Positions 43,489 through 51,077 of a stretch of DNA of 64,000 nt are shown piece by piece. The DNA is taken from NCBI RefSeq assembly GCF_000716605.1, contig NZ_JNXE01000012.1, positions 62,001 to 126,000 on the forward strand, given 5' to 3'. The position numbers and the translations under genes were made by a program. This DNA is from Streptomyces sp. NRRL F-525 (GTDB lineage: Bacteria; Actinomycetota; Actinomycetes; Streptomycetales; Streptomycetaceae). The notes below the pieces were generated by a model that saw nothing but the letters and a program-made list of their open reading frames with translations, had not been told where the DNA came from and ran no database searches. How positions within the stretch are numbered: position 1 is the first letter of the stretch; the number at the start of each line of letters is the position of its first letter.

Positions 43489-44328
43489 GTGCGGCCGGTG
43501 AGCGCACGTGAGCAGGCGCTGTGGACGAGGGCGAGACTGGGCCGCTGCGGTCCGCCGCTCGACCTGCTGACGGCCCGGTTCGACCGGCACGTCTACGCCC
43601 CGCACGCGCACGAGGAGTTCACGATCGGCGTCTGCGTCGGCGGCTCGGAACTCATCGACTACCGCGGCGGCCGCGTCCGTGCGACCCCGGGCTCCATCGT
43701 CGTACTGGCCCCCGGTGAGATGCACACGGGCGGCCCGGGCAGTGCCACCGACGGCTACGCCTACCGAGCCCTCTACGCCGACCCGGGACTGCTGACGGAC
43801 GGCATCCTCGGCGCGGCCCTCCCGCACTTCCGCGAGCCGCTCCTCGACGACACCGAACTCGCCGTGGCGCTGCGCTCGGCGCACACCCAACTCAGCGTCT
43901 GCCCGGACCCGTTGGAGGCGGAGTCGCGTTTGCCGTGGCTCCTGACGGCGCTCGCCCGCCGCCACTCCACAGCGCGCCCGGCACCGGACGAGATCCCGGG
44001 CGCGGCCTGGGTGGCCCACGCGGTGCGGGACCGCCTGGCGGACGAACTGCTGACCCCGCCCTCCTTGAACGCGCTGGCGGCGGACTTCGGCCTGTCCCGC
44101 TACCAGCTCCTGCGCGCCTTCCGTACGACGATGGGGATACCGCCGTACGCCTGGCTGGCCCAGTACCGGGTGACCCGGGCGCGCGGTCTGCTGGAGGCGG
44201 GCGGGCGGCCCGCCGAGGTGGCGGCGCAGGTGGGCTTCGCGGACCAGGCGCATCTGACGCGGTGGTTCCGGCGGGTGCTGGGGGTGACGCCGGCGGCGTA
44301 CCGCAACAGCGTTCAAGACTCCCGATGA
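43489..44328 (+). CDS. AraC-family transcriptional regulator
   Basis: A 279-residue regulator with an N-terminal cupin sensing domain (YAPHAHEEFTIGVCVGG; LAPGEMHTGG) and a C-terminal double helix-turn-helix (LNALAADFGLSRYQLLRAFRTTMGIPPYAWLAQYRVTRARGLL; EVAAQVGFADQAHLTRWFRRVLGVTPAAYRNS). GGAGGAAAG precedes GTG 43489; GTG 43498 is an alternative. It immediately precedes an EamA transporter on the same strand (22-base gap), which it probably activates; that pairing is common for AraC-EamA. Confidence 0.88.
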   Translation: MRPVSAREQALWTRARLGRCGPPLDLLTARFDRHVYAPHAHEEFTIGVCVGGSELIDYRGGRVRATPGSIVVLAPGEMHTGGPGSATDGYAYRALYADPGLLTDGILGAALPHFREPLLDDTELAVALRSAHTQLSVCPDPLEAESRLPWLLTALARRHSTARPAPDEIPGAAWVAHAVRDRLADELLTPPSLNALAADFGLSRYQLLRAFRTTMGIPPYAWLAQYRVTRARGLLEAGGRPAEVAAQVGFADQAHLTRWFRRVLGVTPAAYRNSVQDSR

Positions 44329-44350
44329 GGTGGCGACGCATCCTCGCCGT

Positions 44351-45286
44351 ATGACTGCACGCGGCTGGTTCCTGTTCTCCCTGATGGGAGTGGTGTGGGG
44401 CATCCCCTACCTGATGATCAAGGTGGCGGTGGACGCCCCGCTCTCCCCGTCCATGGTCGTCTTCACCCGCTGCGCCCTGGGCGCCGTACTCCTGCTTCCC
44501 TTCGCCCTGCGACAAGGCGGCCTGGCCGGGACGGTCCGCGCGCACTGGCGCCCGATGCTGGCCTTCGCGTGCATCGAGATCATCGGCCCGTGGTTCACGC
44601 TGACGGACGCGGAACGGCACCTGTCCAGCTCTACGGCGGGCCTGCTGATCGCGGGCGTACCGATCGTGGGCGTGCTGATGGCGCGCTTCTTCGGGGACGC
44701 GGAACGTCTGGGGGCGCGTCGGGTGGCGGGCCTGGCGCTGGGACTGGCCGGGGTCACCGTCCTCACGGTCCCGCATCTGACGGGCGGCGACGCGCGCTCG
44801 CTGGCGGAGGTGCTGCTGACGGTGCTCGGGTATGCGACGGCGCCGCTGATAGCCGCCCGCTACCTGAAGGACGTCCCGACGCTCCAACTGACCGCCCCCT
44901 GCCTGGCGTTGGCGGCGATCGTCTACGCCCCCGCGGCGGCGGTGACCTGGCCCTCCTCGGTCCCGTCGCCCCAGGTTCTGGCGTCCCTCGCCGGCCTGGG
45001 TGTGATCTGCACGGCGGTGGCGTTCGTGGCCTTCCTGGAGCTGATCAAGGAGGTCGGCCCGACCCGTTCGACGGTGATCACGTACGTCAACCCGGCGGTG
45101 GCGGTGGCGGCGGGCGCGCTGTTCCTGGGGGAGGACCTGACGGTGGGCATCGCGGTGGCCTTCACGCTGATCCTGGCGGGGTCGGTGCTGGCGACGGCGG
45201 CCACCGGTCCGCGGGGCGGCGCCCGCCCGGTAGCATGGTCGACACGGCAGACGAGCCGGGCGGACGGCCGCGTGGAGTGCCCCTAG
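44351..45286 (+). CDS. EamA/DMT-family transporter overlapping rnpB
   Basis: A 311-residue ten-helix drug/metabolite exporter with two EamA repeats (GVVWGIPYLMIKVAVDAPLSP; GLLIAGVPIVGVLMARFFGDAERLGARR and LEEVGPTRSTVITYVNPAVAVAAGALFLGEDL). ATG 44351 is used. The last 13 codons, after TAATGPRGGARPVAW, run into the 5' part of the RNase P RNA, so the C-terminal tail TRQTSRADGRVECP is read from RNA-gene sequence. The exporter itself is complete before this point. Confidence 0.87.
   Translation: MTARGWFLFSLMGVVWGIPYLMIKVAVDAPLSPSMVVFTRCALGAVLLLPFALRQGGLAGTVRAHWRPMLAFACIEIIGPWFTLTDAERHLSSSTAGLLIAGVPIVGVLMARFFGDAERLGARRVAGLALGLAGVTVLTVPHLTGGDARSLAEVLLTVLGYATAPLIAARYLKDVPTLQLTAPCLALAAIVYAPAAAVTWPSSVPSPQVLASLAGLGVICTAVAFVAFLELIKEVGPTRSTVITYVNPAVAVAAGALFLGEDLTVGIAVAFTLILAGSVLATAATGPRGGARPVAWSTRQTSRADGRVECP
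45231..45236 (+). promoter_or_regulatory. Probable rnpB -10 box inside the transporter gene
   Basis: TAGCAT lies about eleven bases before the inferred 5' end of the RNase P RNA (about 45247) and inside the EamA coding region. No convincing -35 box was seen, so the call is tentative. Confidence 0.4.
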
Positions 45287-45668
45287 GGGGACTTCCCGAG
45301 GAACGTCCGGGCTCCACAGGGCAGGGTGATGGCTAACGGCCACCCGGGGTGACCCGCGGGACAGTGCCACAGAAAACAGACCGCCGGGGACCTCGGTCCT
45401 CGGTAAGGGTGAAACGGTGGTGTAAGAGACCACCAGTGCCCAGGGTGACCTGGGCAGCTAGGTAAACCCCACCCGGAGCAAGGTCAAAAGGAGCCGCCGC
45501 TTCGCAAGAAGGGCGACTCTGCGCGGACGTTCGAGGGCTGCCCGCCCGAGTCCGCGGGTAGACCGCACGAGGCCGGTGGCAACACCGGTCCTAGATGGAT
45601 GGCCGTCGCCGGGAGGACCGTGAGGTCCCCCCGGAAACAGAACCCGGCGTACGGCCCGGCTCGTCTGT
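45247..45668 (+). ncRNA. rnpB: RNase P RNA
   Basis: The catalytic RNA of RNase P, which trims the 5' ends of tRNA precursors. The outer helix P1 is CAGACGAGCCGGGC (45248-45261) paired exactly with GCCCGGCTCGTCTG (45654-45667). Conserved cores are seen in order: GAGGAACGTCCGGGCTCC (CR-I), the AGGGTGAAACGG region, AGAGACCACCAG, and ACAGAACCCGGCGTAC (CR-V). Length of about 420 bases fits type A actinobacterial RNAs. Its 5' end overlaps the EamA gene by 40 bases. Confidence 0.95.
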
Positions 45669-45844
45669 CGGTAGGGCTCTGACCTGGTCTTATGGCTTGG
45701 TCGGGGCCCTTTCTCGGGTTTGGGGGCTTCGGGGGAGTCGGCGACAAGGGCGCTCAGTGACACGGTCTGGACGTCGTTCGGTTTCGCTGATTCCGTGACC
45801 CGGCTGTGGTTGTCCAGGCCCTCGACACGCACTACGGGACGTAG

Positions 45845-46273
45845 GGGTTGTTGCAGACGCCGGGGTACGCACGGGAGGTGTTGGTGGCGGGCGGGCTTGA
45901 GGGGAAGGAACCTGAGCAGCAGGTCGATGCTCGGATGGGGCGGCGGGAGCTGCTGGAGGGGGTGGACGCACCCCGGTTCCGGACTGTTCTGTCCGAGGCG
46001 GTCCTGCGCACGGGGTTGCTCAACACCCGTGAGCGACTTGGGCAGTTGGAGCACCTGACTGCGATGTCGGAACGTCCGAACATCGTCGTCCATGTGTTGC
46101 CGTTCAGTGCGGGTCCTTACGGGCTGGACAGCACTGACGTGTGGTTCCTGCGCCTGGCGCAGGGACGTACGGCGGCATACACGGAGAACACGCACCGCGG
46201 CGACCTGATCGAGGACAGTGCCGCGGTCGAGAAACGGCAAGGTGCTTACGATGCGGTTCGCGACCTGGCGTAA
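45845..46273 (+). pseudogene. Truncated XRE/DUF5753 regulator
   Basis: The C-terminal half of a DUF5753 protein remains: GLLQTPGYAREVL, RLGQLEHLTAMSERPNIVVHVLPFSAGPYGLDSTDVWFLRLAQGRTAAYTENTHRGDL. Intact genes of this family encode about 280 residues with an N-terminal XRE helix-turn-helix. Here a TAG stop lies directly before GLLQTP, and no HTH-encoding sequence is present between rnpB and this point in any frame. It is followed, with overlap, by its usual partner DUF397, so the pair was once complete. Confidence 0.8.
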
Positions 46274-46445
46274 GAGCTCATACAGCAACTCGGACGGTGG
46301 GGCTTGCGTCGAGGTCTCTGACGACTTCGCCGCTGTCGTCCCGGTGCGGGACAGCAAGGTTCCTCACGGGCCGGTGCTTGTGTTCCCCGCTGATGGGTGG
46401 AACTCCTTCGTTTCGGCAATCGGGAACGGGCGGTTGAGCGACTGA
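46251..46445 (+). CDS. DUF397 domain protein
   Basis: A 64-residue protein with the family pattern TWRKSSYSNSDGGACVEVSDDFAAVVPVRDSK, then VLVFPADGWNSFVSAIGNG. DUF397 proteins partner an upstream XRE/DUF5753 regulator, and the genes overlap here as usual. Because that partner is truncated in this genome, the gene may be functionless here. ATG 46251 is used. Confidence 0.82.
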   Translation: MRFATWRKSSYSNSDGGACVEVSDDFAAVVPVRDSKVPHGPVLVFPADGWNSFVSAIGNGRLSD

Positions 46446-46461
46446 TCAGGCAAGGTGACGA

Positions 46462-46487
46462 CCCCGCGATCCGATCCGATCGCGGGG
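46462..46487. terminator. Hairpin after the DUF397 gene
   Basis: CCCCGCGATC and GATCGCGGGG form a perfect 10-bp stem with a six-base loop, 17 bases after the DUF397 stop. Confidence 0.7.
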
Positions 46488-46787
46488 CCGCTGATCGGCC
46501 TGCCTTGGCCGGCCTGGGCGGTGTAGTGGTAACGAGCCTTGAGGATCTTGGCCTGTTTGTCGTCGGCTCGGTGGACGAGCGCTTTTGCCGGCGGGTTCGC
46601 CAGCCGCTTGGCTCTTCCCTTGCCGCACTCCTGCGACGCCTCCCCGCCTGCAGCCGGAACCGGTGAACCTCGCGTACTGGGCGGCCGGGCCATTTTGGTT
46701 GGGCTGATGTTCCATATCACGTAGTGACATACGCAAGGAATTGCCGTATCCATTTAATGTTCATCTAGAATTCCCTTTCATTTCGGT
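46488..46787. other. Low-GC intergenic gap before the Hint gene
   Basis: About 300 bases without a convincing gene. The right half (about 46690-46790) is A/T-rich for this genome (TTAATGTTCATCTAGAATTCC). A minus-strand frame reading DDKQAKILKARYHYTAQAGQ is open but has no start site or family signature; it may be a relic. Confidence 0.5.
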
Positions 46788-47561
46788 GTGTGCTGCCATT
46801 TCCCGCCCGACGTGATAGCGGAGTGTGGGCATTGTGGCGGAGGTCACACGTGCGACACCCTCGGCATGGCCATGTCCTCGGCGGACGCCGGCGGTATCGC
46901 GCGGGGTGCCACCAGATTCATCGGCGCGATGAGCAAGGCCGGGCGGATTCTGTGCAGCTTCACCCCCTCGACCCGCGTGCTCATGAAGGACGGCCGCACC
47001 AAACAGATCGGGAAGATCAAGCCCGGCGACAAGGTGGCGGCGGCGGATCCGAAGACGGGCAAGCGACTAGGGGCACGCACGGTCACCGCTCAAGGCGGCC
47101 ACCGCGACACGGACCTGGTCTACCTGAGCATCCGTGACAAACAGGGCCGTACCGTCACCGTCGACACCACCTACGAACACCCCTTCTGGGACGCCACGGC
47201 TCGCGCGTGGATCCAGGCCGGCGAACTCACCGTGGGCCACGACCTCAGCACCGCCGAGGACGGTCGGGCCCGACTGGTCGGCGTCCGGCACGAGGTCGGC
47301 GCGGCTGACATGTACAACCTCACCGTCGAGGAACTGCACACCTACTACGTGCTCGCCGGTTCCACGCCGGTGCTGGTGCACAACTGCGATGTGGCGCTGG
47401 GCAGGGCGGCAGAGGGAACTTGCCCGGGGGGCCAGATCGACAGAGATCGAGATGGGATGGATCGCCCGAGCGGTGGCCAATGGAGAACGCTCCTGGGGAT
47501 CGATCCACTGGTATCGCACGGACATCAAAACGAATCAGAAAGTGGAATTCTTTCCCGATGA
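46788..47561 (+). CDS. Detached Hint-domain module of a polymorphic toxin
   Basis: A 257-residue reading frame whose middle is a complete Hint (hedgehog/intein) self-cleaving module. It begins at Cys56 in ILCSFTPSTRVLMKDGRTK and ends at STPVLVHNC (Cys200), with the usual block B His in YEHPFWDATARAW. In whole polymorphic toxins this module frees a C-terminal toxin. Here the long N-terminal delivery part is absent; the first 55 residues contain an odd Cys/His-rich run. The part after VHNC reads on in this frame for 57 residues with no known toxin fold, while another frame continues better (see findings). The start is uncertain. Confidence 0.7.
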   Translation: MCCHFPPDVIAECGHCGGGHTCDTLGMAMSSADAGGIARGATRFIGAMSKAGRILCSFTPSTRVLMKDGRTKQIGKIKPGDKVAAADPKTGKRLGARTVTAQGGHRDTDLVYLSIRDKQGRTVTVDTTYEHPFWDATARAWIQAGELTVGHDLSTAEDGRARLVGVRHEVGAADMYNLTVEELHTYYVLAGSTPVLVHNCDVALGRAAEGTCPGGQIDRDRDGMDRPSGGQWRTLLGIDPLVSHGHQNESESGILSR

Positions 47562-47660
47562 GCCCGACTGGTCGAGCTTCGGTAGATTGCGACCGTTCCC
47601 CATCGACGCGGGACCTTCGTGCAAGTGCTAGGACCCCGATCTCAAGGAGCGCCCTCCACT

Positions 47661-48380
47661 GTGGAGACGAACGGCACCTCTCCCCGTCCGGACCTGTCCG
47701 TGTTCCTGGACTCCGCTCTGTACCCGGACCTGATCGAAAGGGGCGGTCTCGTCTCCGCCTTGGAGAGCCTGGCCCGTGAGAGCGGCTTGGATGTGGGAAC
47801 CCCCTACAGCGAGTACGCGTCGGGGCCGGGGCGCTACAAGAGTGCCGTCATCGCGACGGACCGCGGCACGATGTCCATGCTGCTCGGCAAGCACGAGCGG
47901 ATGTTCTCTCTCGACGTCCGCGGGCGCGGATTCACGTGGGCGGACGGAATGACGGACGATCTGCGGGAACTGGTCAGGGCGGTGGCGGCCTGGCGGAGCG
48001 GAGTGCCCGTGGACGAGTTCGCCGGGGCGTTCCCGTTCATGCGGCTCGGACGGCTCGCCCGCGGGTACGAGAGCGGTGATCCGATCGCGGCCCAGTGGGA
48101 ATGGCTGCGGACCGCGGAGGTCTACGACGACGAACGGCCCCTCGTGGAGGCGGCCCACGCCAACGGCCGCCTCCGCGGGCTCTTTCCCTATCTCAGCCAC
48201 GGGGTCCTGCGGCTCTCCACGGAGCTGGGGAGACAGGGGGCGAGGGAGATCCAGATCTGTCCGGTCACCGGAGGGTCCTACCAGGTGGAGGACACCGGGT
48301 CGGGAGACGGGGTGAGGAACGCGGTCGCTCTGGAGGAAGCGATCGATGCCGCTGTCGATCTCCTCCTGACCTCCGGTTGA
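47661..48380 (+). CDS. DUF6193-like protein, possible toxin immunity protein
   Basis: A 239-residue soluble protein. The pattern SAVIATDRGTMSMLLGKHERMFSLDVRGRGFTWADGMTDDLRELVRAVAAWRSG and FAGAFPFMRLGRLARGYESGDPIAAQWEWLR resembles the DUF6193 family. AAGGAG lies about eleven bases before GTG 47661; an earlier GTG at 47619 is possible. Position directly after a Hint toxin module is the normal place of an immunity gene, so an antitoxin role is inferred from context only. Confidence 0.65.
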   Translation: METNGTSPRPDLSVFLDSALYPDLIERGGLVSALESLARESGLDVGTPYSEYASGPGRYKSAVIATDRGTMSMLLGKHERMFSLDVRGRGFTWADGMTDDLRELVRAVAAWRSGVPVDEFAGAFPFMRLGRLARGYESGDPIAAQWEWLRTAEVYDDERPLVEAAHANGRLRGLFPYLSHGVLRLSTELGRQGAREIQICPVTGGSYQVEDTGSGDGVRNAVALEEAIDAAVDLLLTSG

Positions 48381-48405
48381 CCGGGTCCCCTCGGTCGAGC
48401 GCAAA

Positions 48406-48449
48406 CGAAGGCCACACCGGACGTCCGCGTGACTCCGGTGGGGCCTTCG
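48406..48449. terminator. Hairpin after the DUF6193-like gene
   Basis: CGAAGGCCACACCGGA pairs with TCCGGTGGGGCCTTCG, with small mismatches and a 12-base loop, 25 bases downstream of the stop at 48380. Confidence 0.7.
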
Positions 48450-48564
48450 CATCACACTCGCCGGAAGACCCGGACTAGCGCGCCAGCCAAGGGAGTTGAG
48501 CCCTAGGATGTGCCGCGATTGACCCCCGTCGATCCCCGCCCCGCCCGAAGGACGTACACGACTC

Positions 48565-49380
48565 ATGAGCGACCCCGTGCCGACGCCCGAGCCGGCGGAG
48601 CAGCAGAAGATCGACACGTCCGTGCCGCACTCCGCGCGGATCTGGAACTACTGGCTCGGCGGTAAGGACAACTACCCCGTCGACGAGGCGGCCGGTGACG
48701 CGTACACCGAGGTGTTTCCCGGGATTGTTGCCATCGCTCGGTCCAGCCGTGGCTTTCTGCGGCGGAACATCGCGTATCTCGTCTCCGAGGCGGGGATCCG
48801 GCAGTTCCTGGACGTCGGTACCGGGCTTCCGACCGCGCAGAACACCCACCAGGTCGCCCAGGCGCTCGCTCCCGAGGCGCGGATCGTCTACGTCGACAAC
48901 GATCCGATGGTGCTCGCCCACGCCCGTGCCCTGCTGTACTCCACCGCGGAGGGCGCGACCGCGTACATCGACGCCAACGTGACGGACCCGGACCGCATTC
49001 TCGAAGTCGCCGCCGAGACGCTGGACTTCGGCCGGCCCACCGCGCTCATCCTCAGCAACATCCTGGGTCATGTCGCCGACTACGAGCAGGCCCGTTCCAT
49101 CGTCACGCGGCTGATGGAGGCCCTGCCCTCGGGCAGTTACCTCTCCATCAACGACGGGTCGCGCGGCATCGACCCTGTCTTCGAGCAGGCCCAGGACGCC
49201 TACAACAACAGCGGCGCCGTTCCGTACAACCTGCGCTCCATCGATGAGATCACCGCGTTCTTCGACGGACTGGAGTTCGTCGGGCCCGGTGTCGTCTCGG
49301 TGACGGAGTGGCGTCCGGAGGACGGTTCGGGTGTACCGGCGGTCGTCGCCGAGCACGGTGGGCTTGCGCGTAAGCCGTAG
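48565..49380 (+). CDS. SAM-dependent methyltransferase, PF04672 (DUF574) family
   Basis: A 271-residue protein of a family abundant in Streptomyces. Diagnostic segments are PHSARIWNYWLGGKDNYPVDEAAGDAYTEVFP, FLDVGTGLPTAQNTHQVAQALAPEARIVYVDNDPMVLAHARALL and the GVVSVTEWRP tail. The SAM site is FLDVGTGLPT. The biological substrate of the family is not known. It lies at the end of the accessory patch. Confidence 0.9.
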   Translation: MSDPVPTPEPAEQQKIDTSVPHSARIWNYWLGGKDNYPVDEAAGDAYTEVFPGIVAIARSSRGFLRRNIAYLVSEAGIRQFLDVGTGLPTAQNTHQVAQALAPEARIVYVDNDPMVLAHARALLYSTAEGATAYIDANVTDPDRILEVAAETLDFGRPTALILSNILGHVADYEQARSIVTRLMEALPSGSYLSINDGSRGIDPVFEQAQDAYNNSGAVPYNLRSIDEITAFFDGLEFVGPGVVSVTEWRPEDGSGVPAVVAEHGGLARKP

Positions 49381-49531
49381 CGGCAGTAACCCCTGTGGGT
49401 TTATGGGTAGTTGGTGCTGACGGGGTCCCTGTGGTCCCTGCGCCGCAATGGACTGTTCCTCCGTGCACAACCTTCTGGAAAGCCGCCGGTCTGAAAGGAC
49501 ACACACCTGCGCGAGCAACCGGGGGGTAGTC

Positions 49532-50071
49532 ATGCGACGGATAGGTACTGCACTGGCCGCGATGATGCTGGCGGGCGGTGGGCTGTTGGCTGGCACGGTT
49601 CCGGCGGTGGCCGCGCCGGCGGCCGTGGACTGTGCCGTCACGTGGGGGAGCCTGGACAAGACGGGTGCCCCCGACGCCTCCAGGCGACTGGCCGACGTGC
49701 GGGTCGGACAACACGAGTGCTACGACCGGCTGGTCTTCGACGCCCAGGGCACGGGGGCCGACGCGATCGGCTACTCGGTCCGCTACGTCGACGAACTGCA
49801 CCAGGACCCGAGCGACATCGTCGTTCCGATCAAGGGTGGCGCCATCCTGGAGATCTCGCTGTTCTCCTCGCGCTACGACCCGGCGACCGGACAGCCCTAC
49901 CCGCCGCTCCCGTCCGTCAACGTCACCGGATACCGGACCTTCCGGGAGTTCAAGGTCGTCGGCGGCTCCGAGGGCTACACCCAGGCCGGACTCGGTGTCC
50001 GCGCCCGGCTGCCGTTCCGGGTCTTCCAGACGGCCAACCATCTCGTGGTGGATGTGGCTCACACCTGGTGA
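49532..50071 (+). CDS. Secreted AMIN-like domain protein
   Basis: A 179-residue exported protein. The signal peptide covers about residues 1-27 (MRRIGTALAAMMLAGGGLLAG, cleavage after VAA). The mature part has one large beta domain: HECYDRLVFDAQGTGADAIGYSVRYVDELHQDPSD, then EGYTQAGLGVRARLPFRVFQTANHLVVDVAHTW. This ends like AMIN-type domains that bind cell-wall polymers. ATG 49532 is used; the upstream in-frame ATG would delay the signal peptide. Confidence 0.75.
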   Translation: MRRIGTALAAMMLAGGGLLAGTVPAVAAPAAVDCAVTWGSLDKTGAPDASRRLADVRVGQHECYDRLVFDAQGTGADAIGYSVRYVDELHQDPSDIVVPIKGGAILEISLFSSRYDPATGQPYPPLPSVNVTGYRTFREFKVVGGSEGYTQAGLGVRARLPFRVFQTANHLVVDVAHTW

Positions 50072-50225
50072 CCCCGTACGGCATAACTTGGCCGGGTCGA
50101 ATCCGGGTCGAATGTGGCCTGTACCGGTGGCCGACCGGATGACGCGCACGATCCGGTGAACTCGGCCAGCGGCAACGCCGGTTGACCGTTCGCGCTGTCC
50201 GGATTCCGGCGGCCCCGGCGCCCGG

Positions 50226-50864
50226 TCAGCGGTCGGCGGAGGTGTCCCCGCGGAACGCTCCGGCCACCACGGGGACGAGCTGCCGTTCGATCTGCTCGGC
50301 GGGCATGGCGGCCAGTTCGGTGCCGATGGGGGACAGGGCGAGCCAGTTCAGCATGCCTGCCGCGCAGCGCGTGCGGAAGTTCAGCTCCTGCTCGTCGACT
50401 CCGGGGACGTGGGGCGTCAGCACCCGCAGGACGTCCCGGCGGCTCTGGACGAACTTGGCGGTCAGCCGCTCCCATCCCTGGGGCGGTTCGATGCCGACCC
50501 GTGCCACGGTCCGCATCATGGCCAGGTCCTGGCCGCCGGCCGCGAGCGCCCGGATCATCGGCCCGGCGAAGGCCGCCGCGACCTCGTGGAGTGTCGCGGT
50601 GGGGCTGAGGGAGTCGATGGCCTTCATCTGCGCGTCCAGATACCGTTCCAGCGCGTGCTCGATCGCGGCGTCGCACAGTGCCTTCAGCGACCCGAAGTGG
50701 TAGCTCACCGCGGCCACGTTGGCTCCGGCGCGCTCTGTGATCTCGCGGAGCGTCAGACCGTCCTGGCCGCGTTGCGCGAGCAGCTCCAGGGCGGCCGCCT
50801 GCAGTCCGTCCCGCGTGCGCTGACCGGCTTCTCGGCGCAGGTCCGTCTTCTCTACCCTGGTCAT
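50226..50864 (-). CDS. TetR-family repressor
   Basis: A 212-residue repressor with helix-turn-helix GLQAAALELLAQRGQDGLTLREITERAGANVAAVSYHFGSLKALCDAAI. It is divergent from the SnoaL-like secreted protein gene at 51078. Three copies of a 16-base near-palindrome lie between them, one just upstream of this ATG and two over the divergent promoter. This is a clear autoregulated pair. The ligand is unknown. Confidence 0.9.
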   Translation of the reverse strand: MTRVEKTDLRREAGQRTRDGLQAAALELLAQRGQDGLTLREITERAGANVAAVSYHFGSLKALCDAAIEHALERYLDAQMKAIDSLSPTATLHEVAAAFAGPMIRALAAGGQDLAMMRTVARVGIEPPQGWERLTAKFVQSRRDVLRVLTPHVPGVDEQELNFRTRCAAGMLNWLALSPIGTELAAMPAEQIERQLVPVVAGAFRGDTSADR

Positions 50865-50873
50865 ACCCTGTAC

Positions 50874-50889
50874 TCAATCAGTTGTTTGA
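50874..50889. promoter_or_regulatory. TetR operator copy 1
   Basis: TCAATCAGTTGTTTGA lies ten bases upstream of the TetR ATG (50864, minus strand). It shares the pattern TCAAnCnnnnGTTTGA with copies 2 and 3, consistent with autoregulation. Confidence 0.65.
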
Positions 50890-50950
50890 CTTGATTGTCA
50901 ACGGTTGCGCCGTGGGGCGAGGGGACCTCGCGGCCGGGTGGCTACACAAT

Positions 50951-50966
50951 TCAAACAGTGGCTTGA
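50951..50966. promoter_or_regulatory. TetR operator copy 2, overlapping the -35 box
   Basis: TCAAACAGTGGCTTGA is the same motif in reverse orientation (TCAAGCCACTGTTTGA). It overlaps a -35 box TTGACA at 50963-50968. Confidence 0.7.
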
Positions 50967-50991
50967 CAGGTTGCGGTGCCGTTCATAAAGT
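50963..50991 (+). promoter_or_regulatory. Promoter of the secreted SnoaL-like gene
   Basis: TTGACA at 50963-50968 and TAAAGT at 50986-50991 are separated by 17 bases, a good sigma-70-type promoter 87 bases before the ATG at 51078. Operator copies 2 and 3 overlap it on both sides. Confidence 0.7.
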
Positions 50992-51006
50992 CAAGCCAGC
51001 GTTTGA
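50991..51006. promoter_or_regulatory. TetR operator copy 3, next to the -10 box
   Basis: TCAAGCCAGCGTTTGA touches the -10 box TAAAGT. With copy 2 it flanks the promoter. Confidence 0.7.
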
Positions 51007-51077
51007 TTTACTAAGAGCGCGAGAGAGGCCGCCGCCGCGGCTCCCGAATCCTGAGAACGAACGTGAAGGAATACGTC

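Noticed and set aside
46364..46753. Minus-strand frame in the gap after DUF397
   Set aside because: No start site or family signature; part overlaps a terminator and the DUF397 gene. Kept only as a possible relic.
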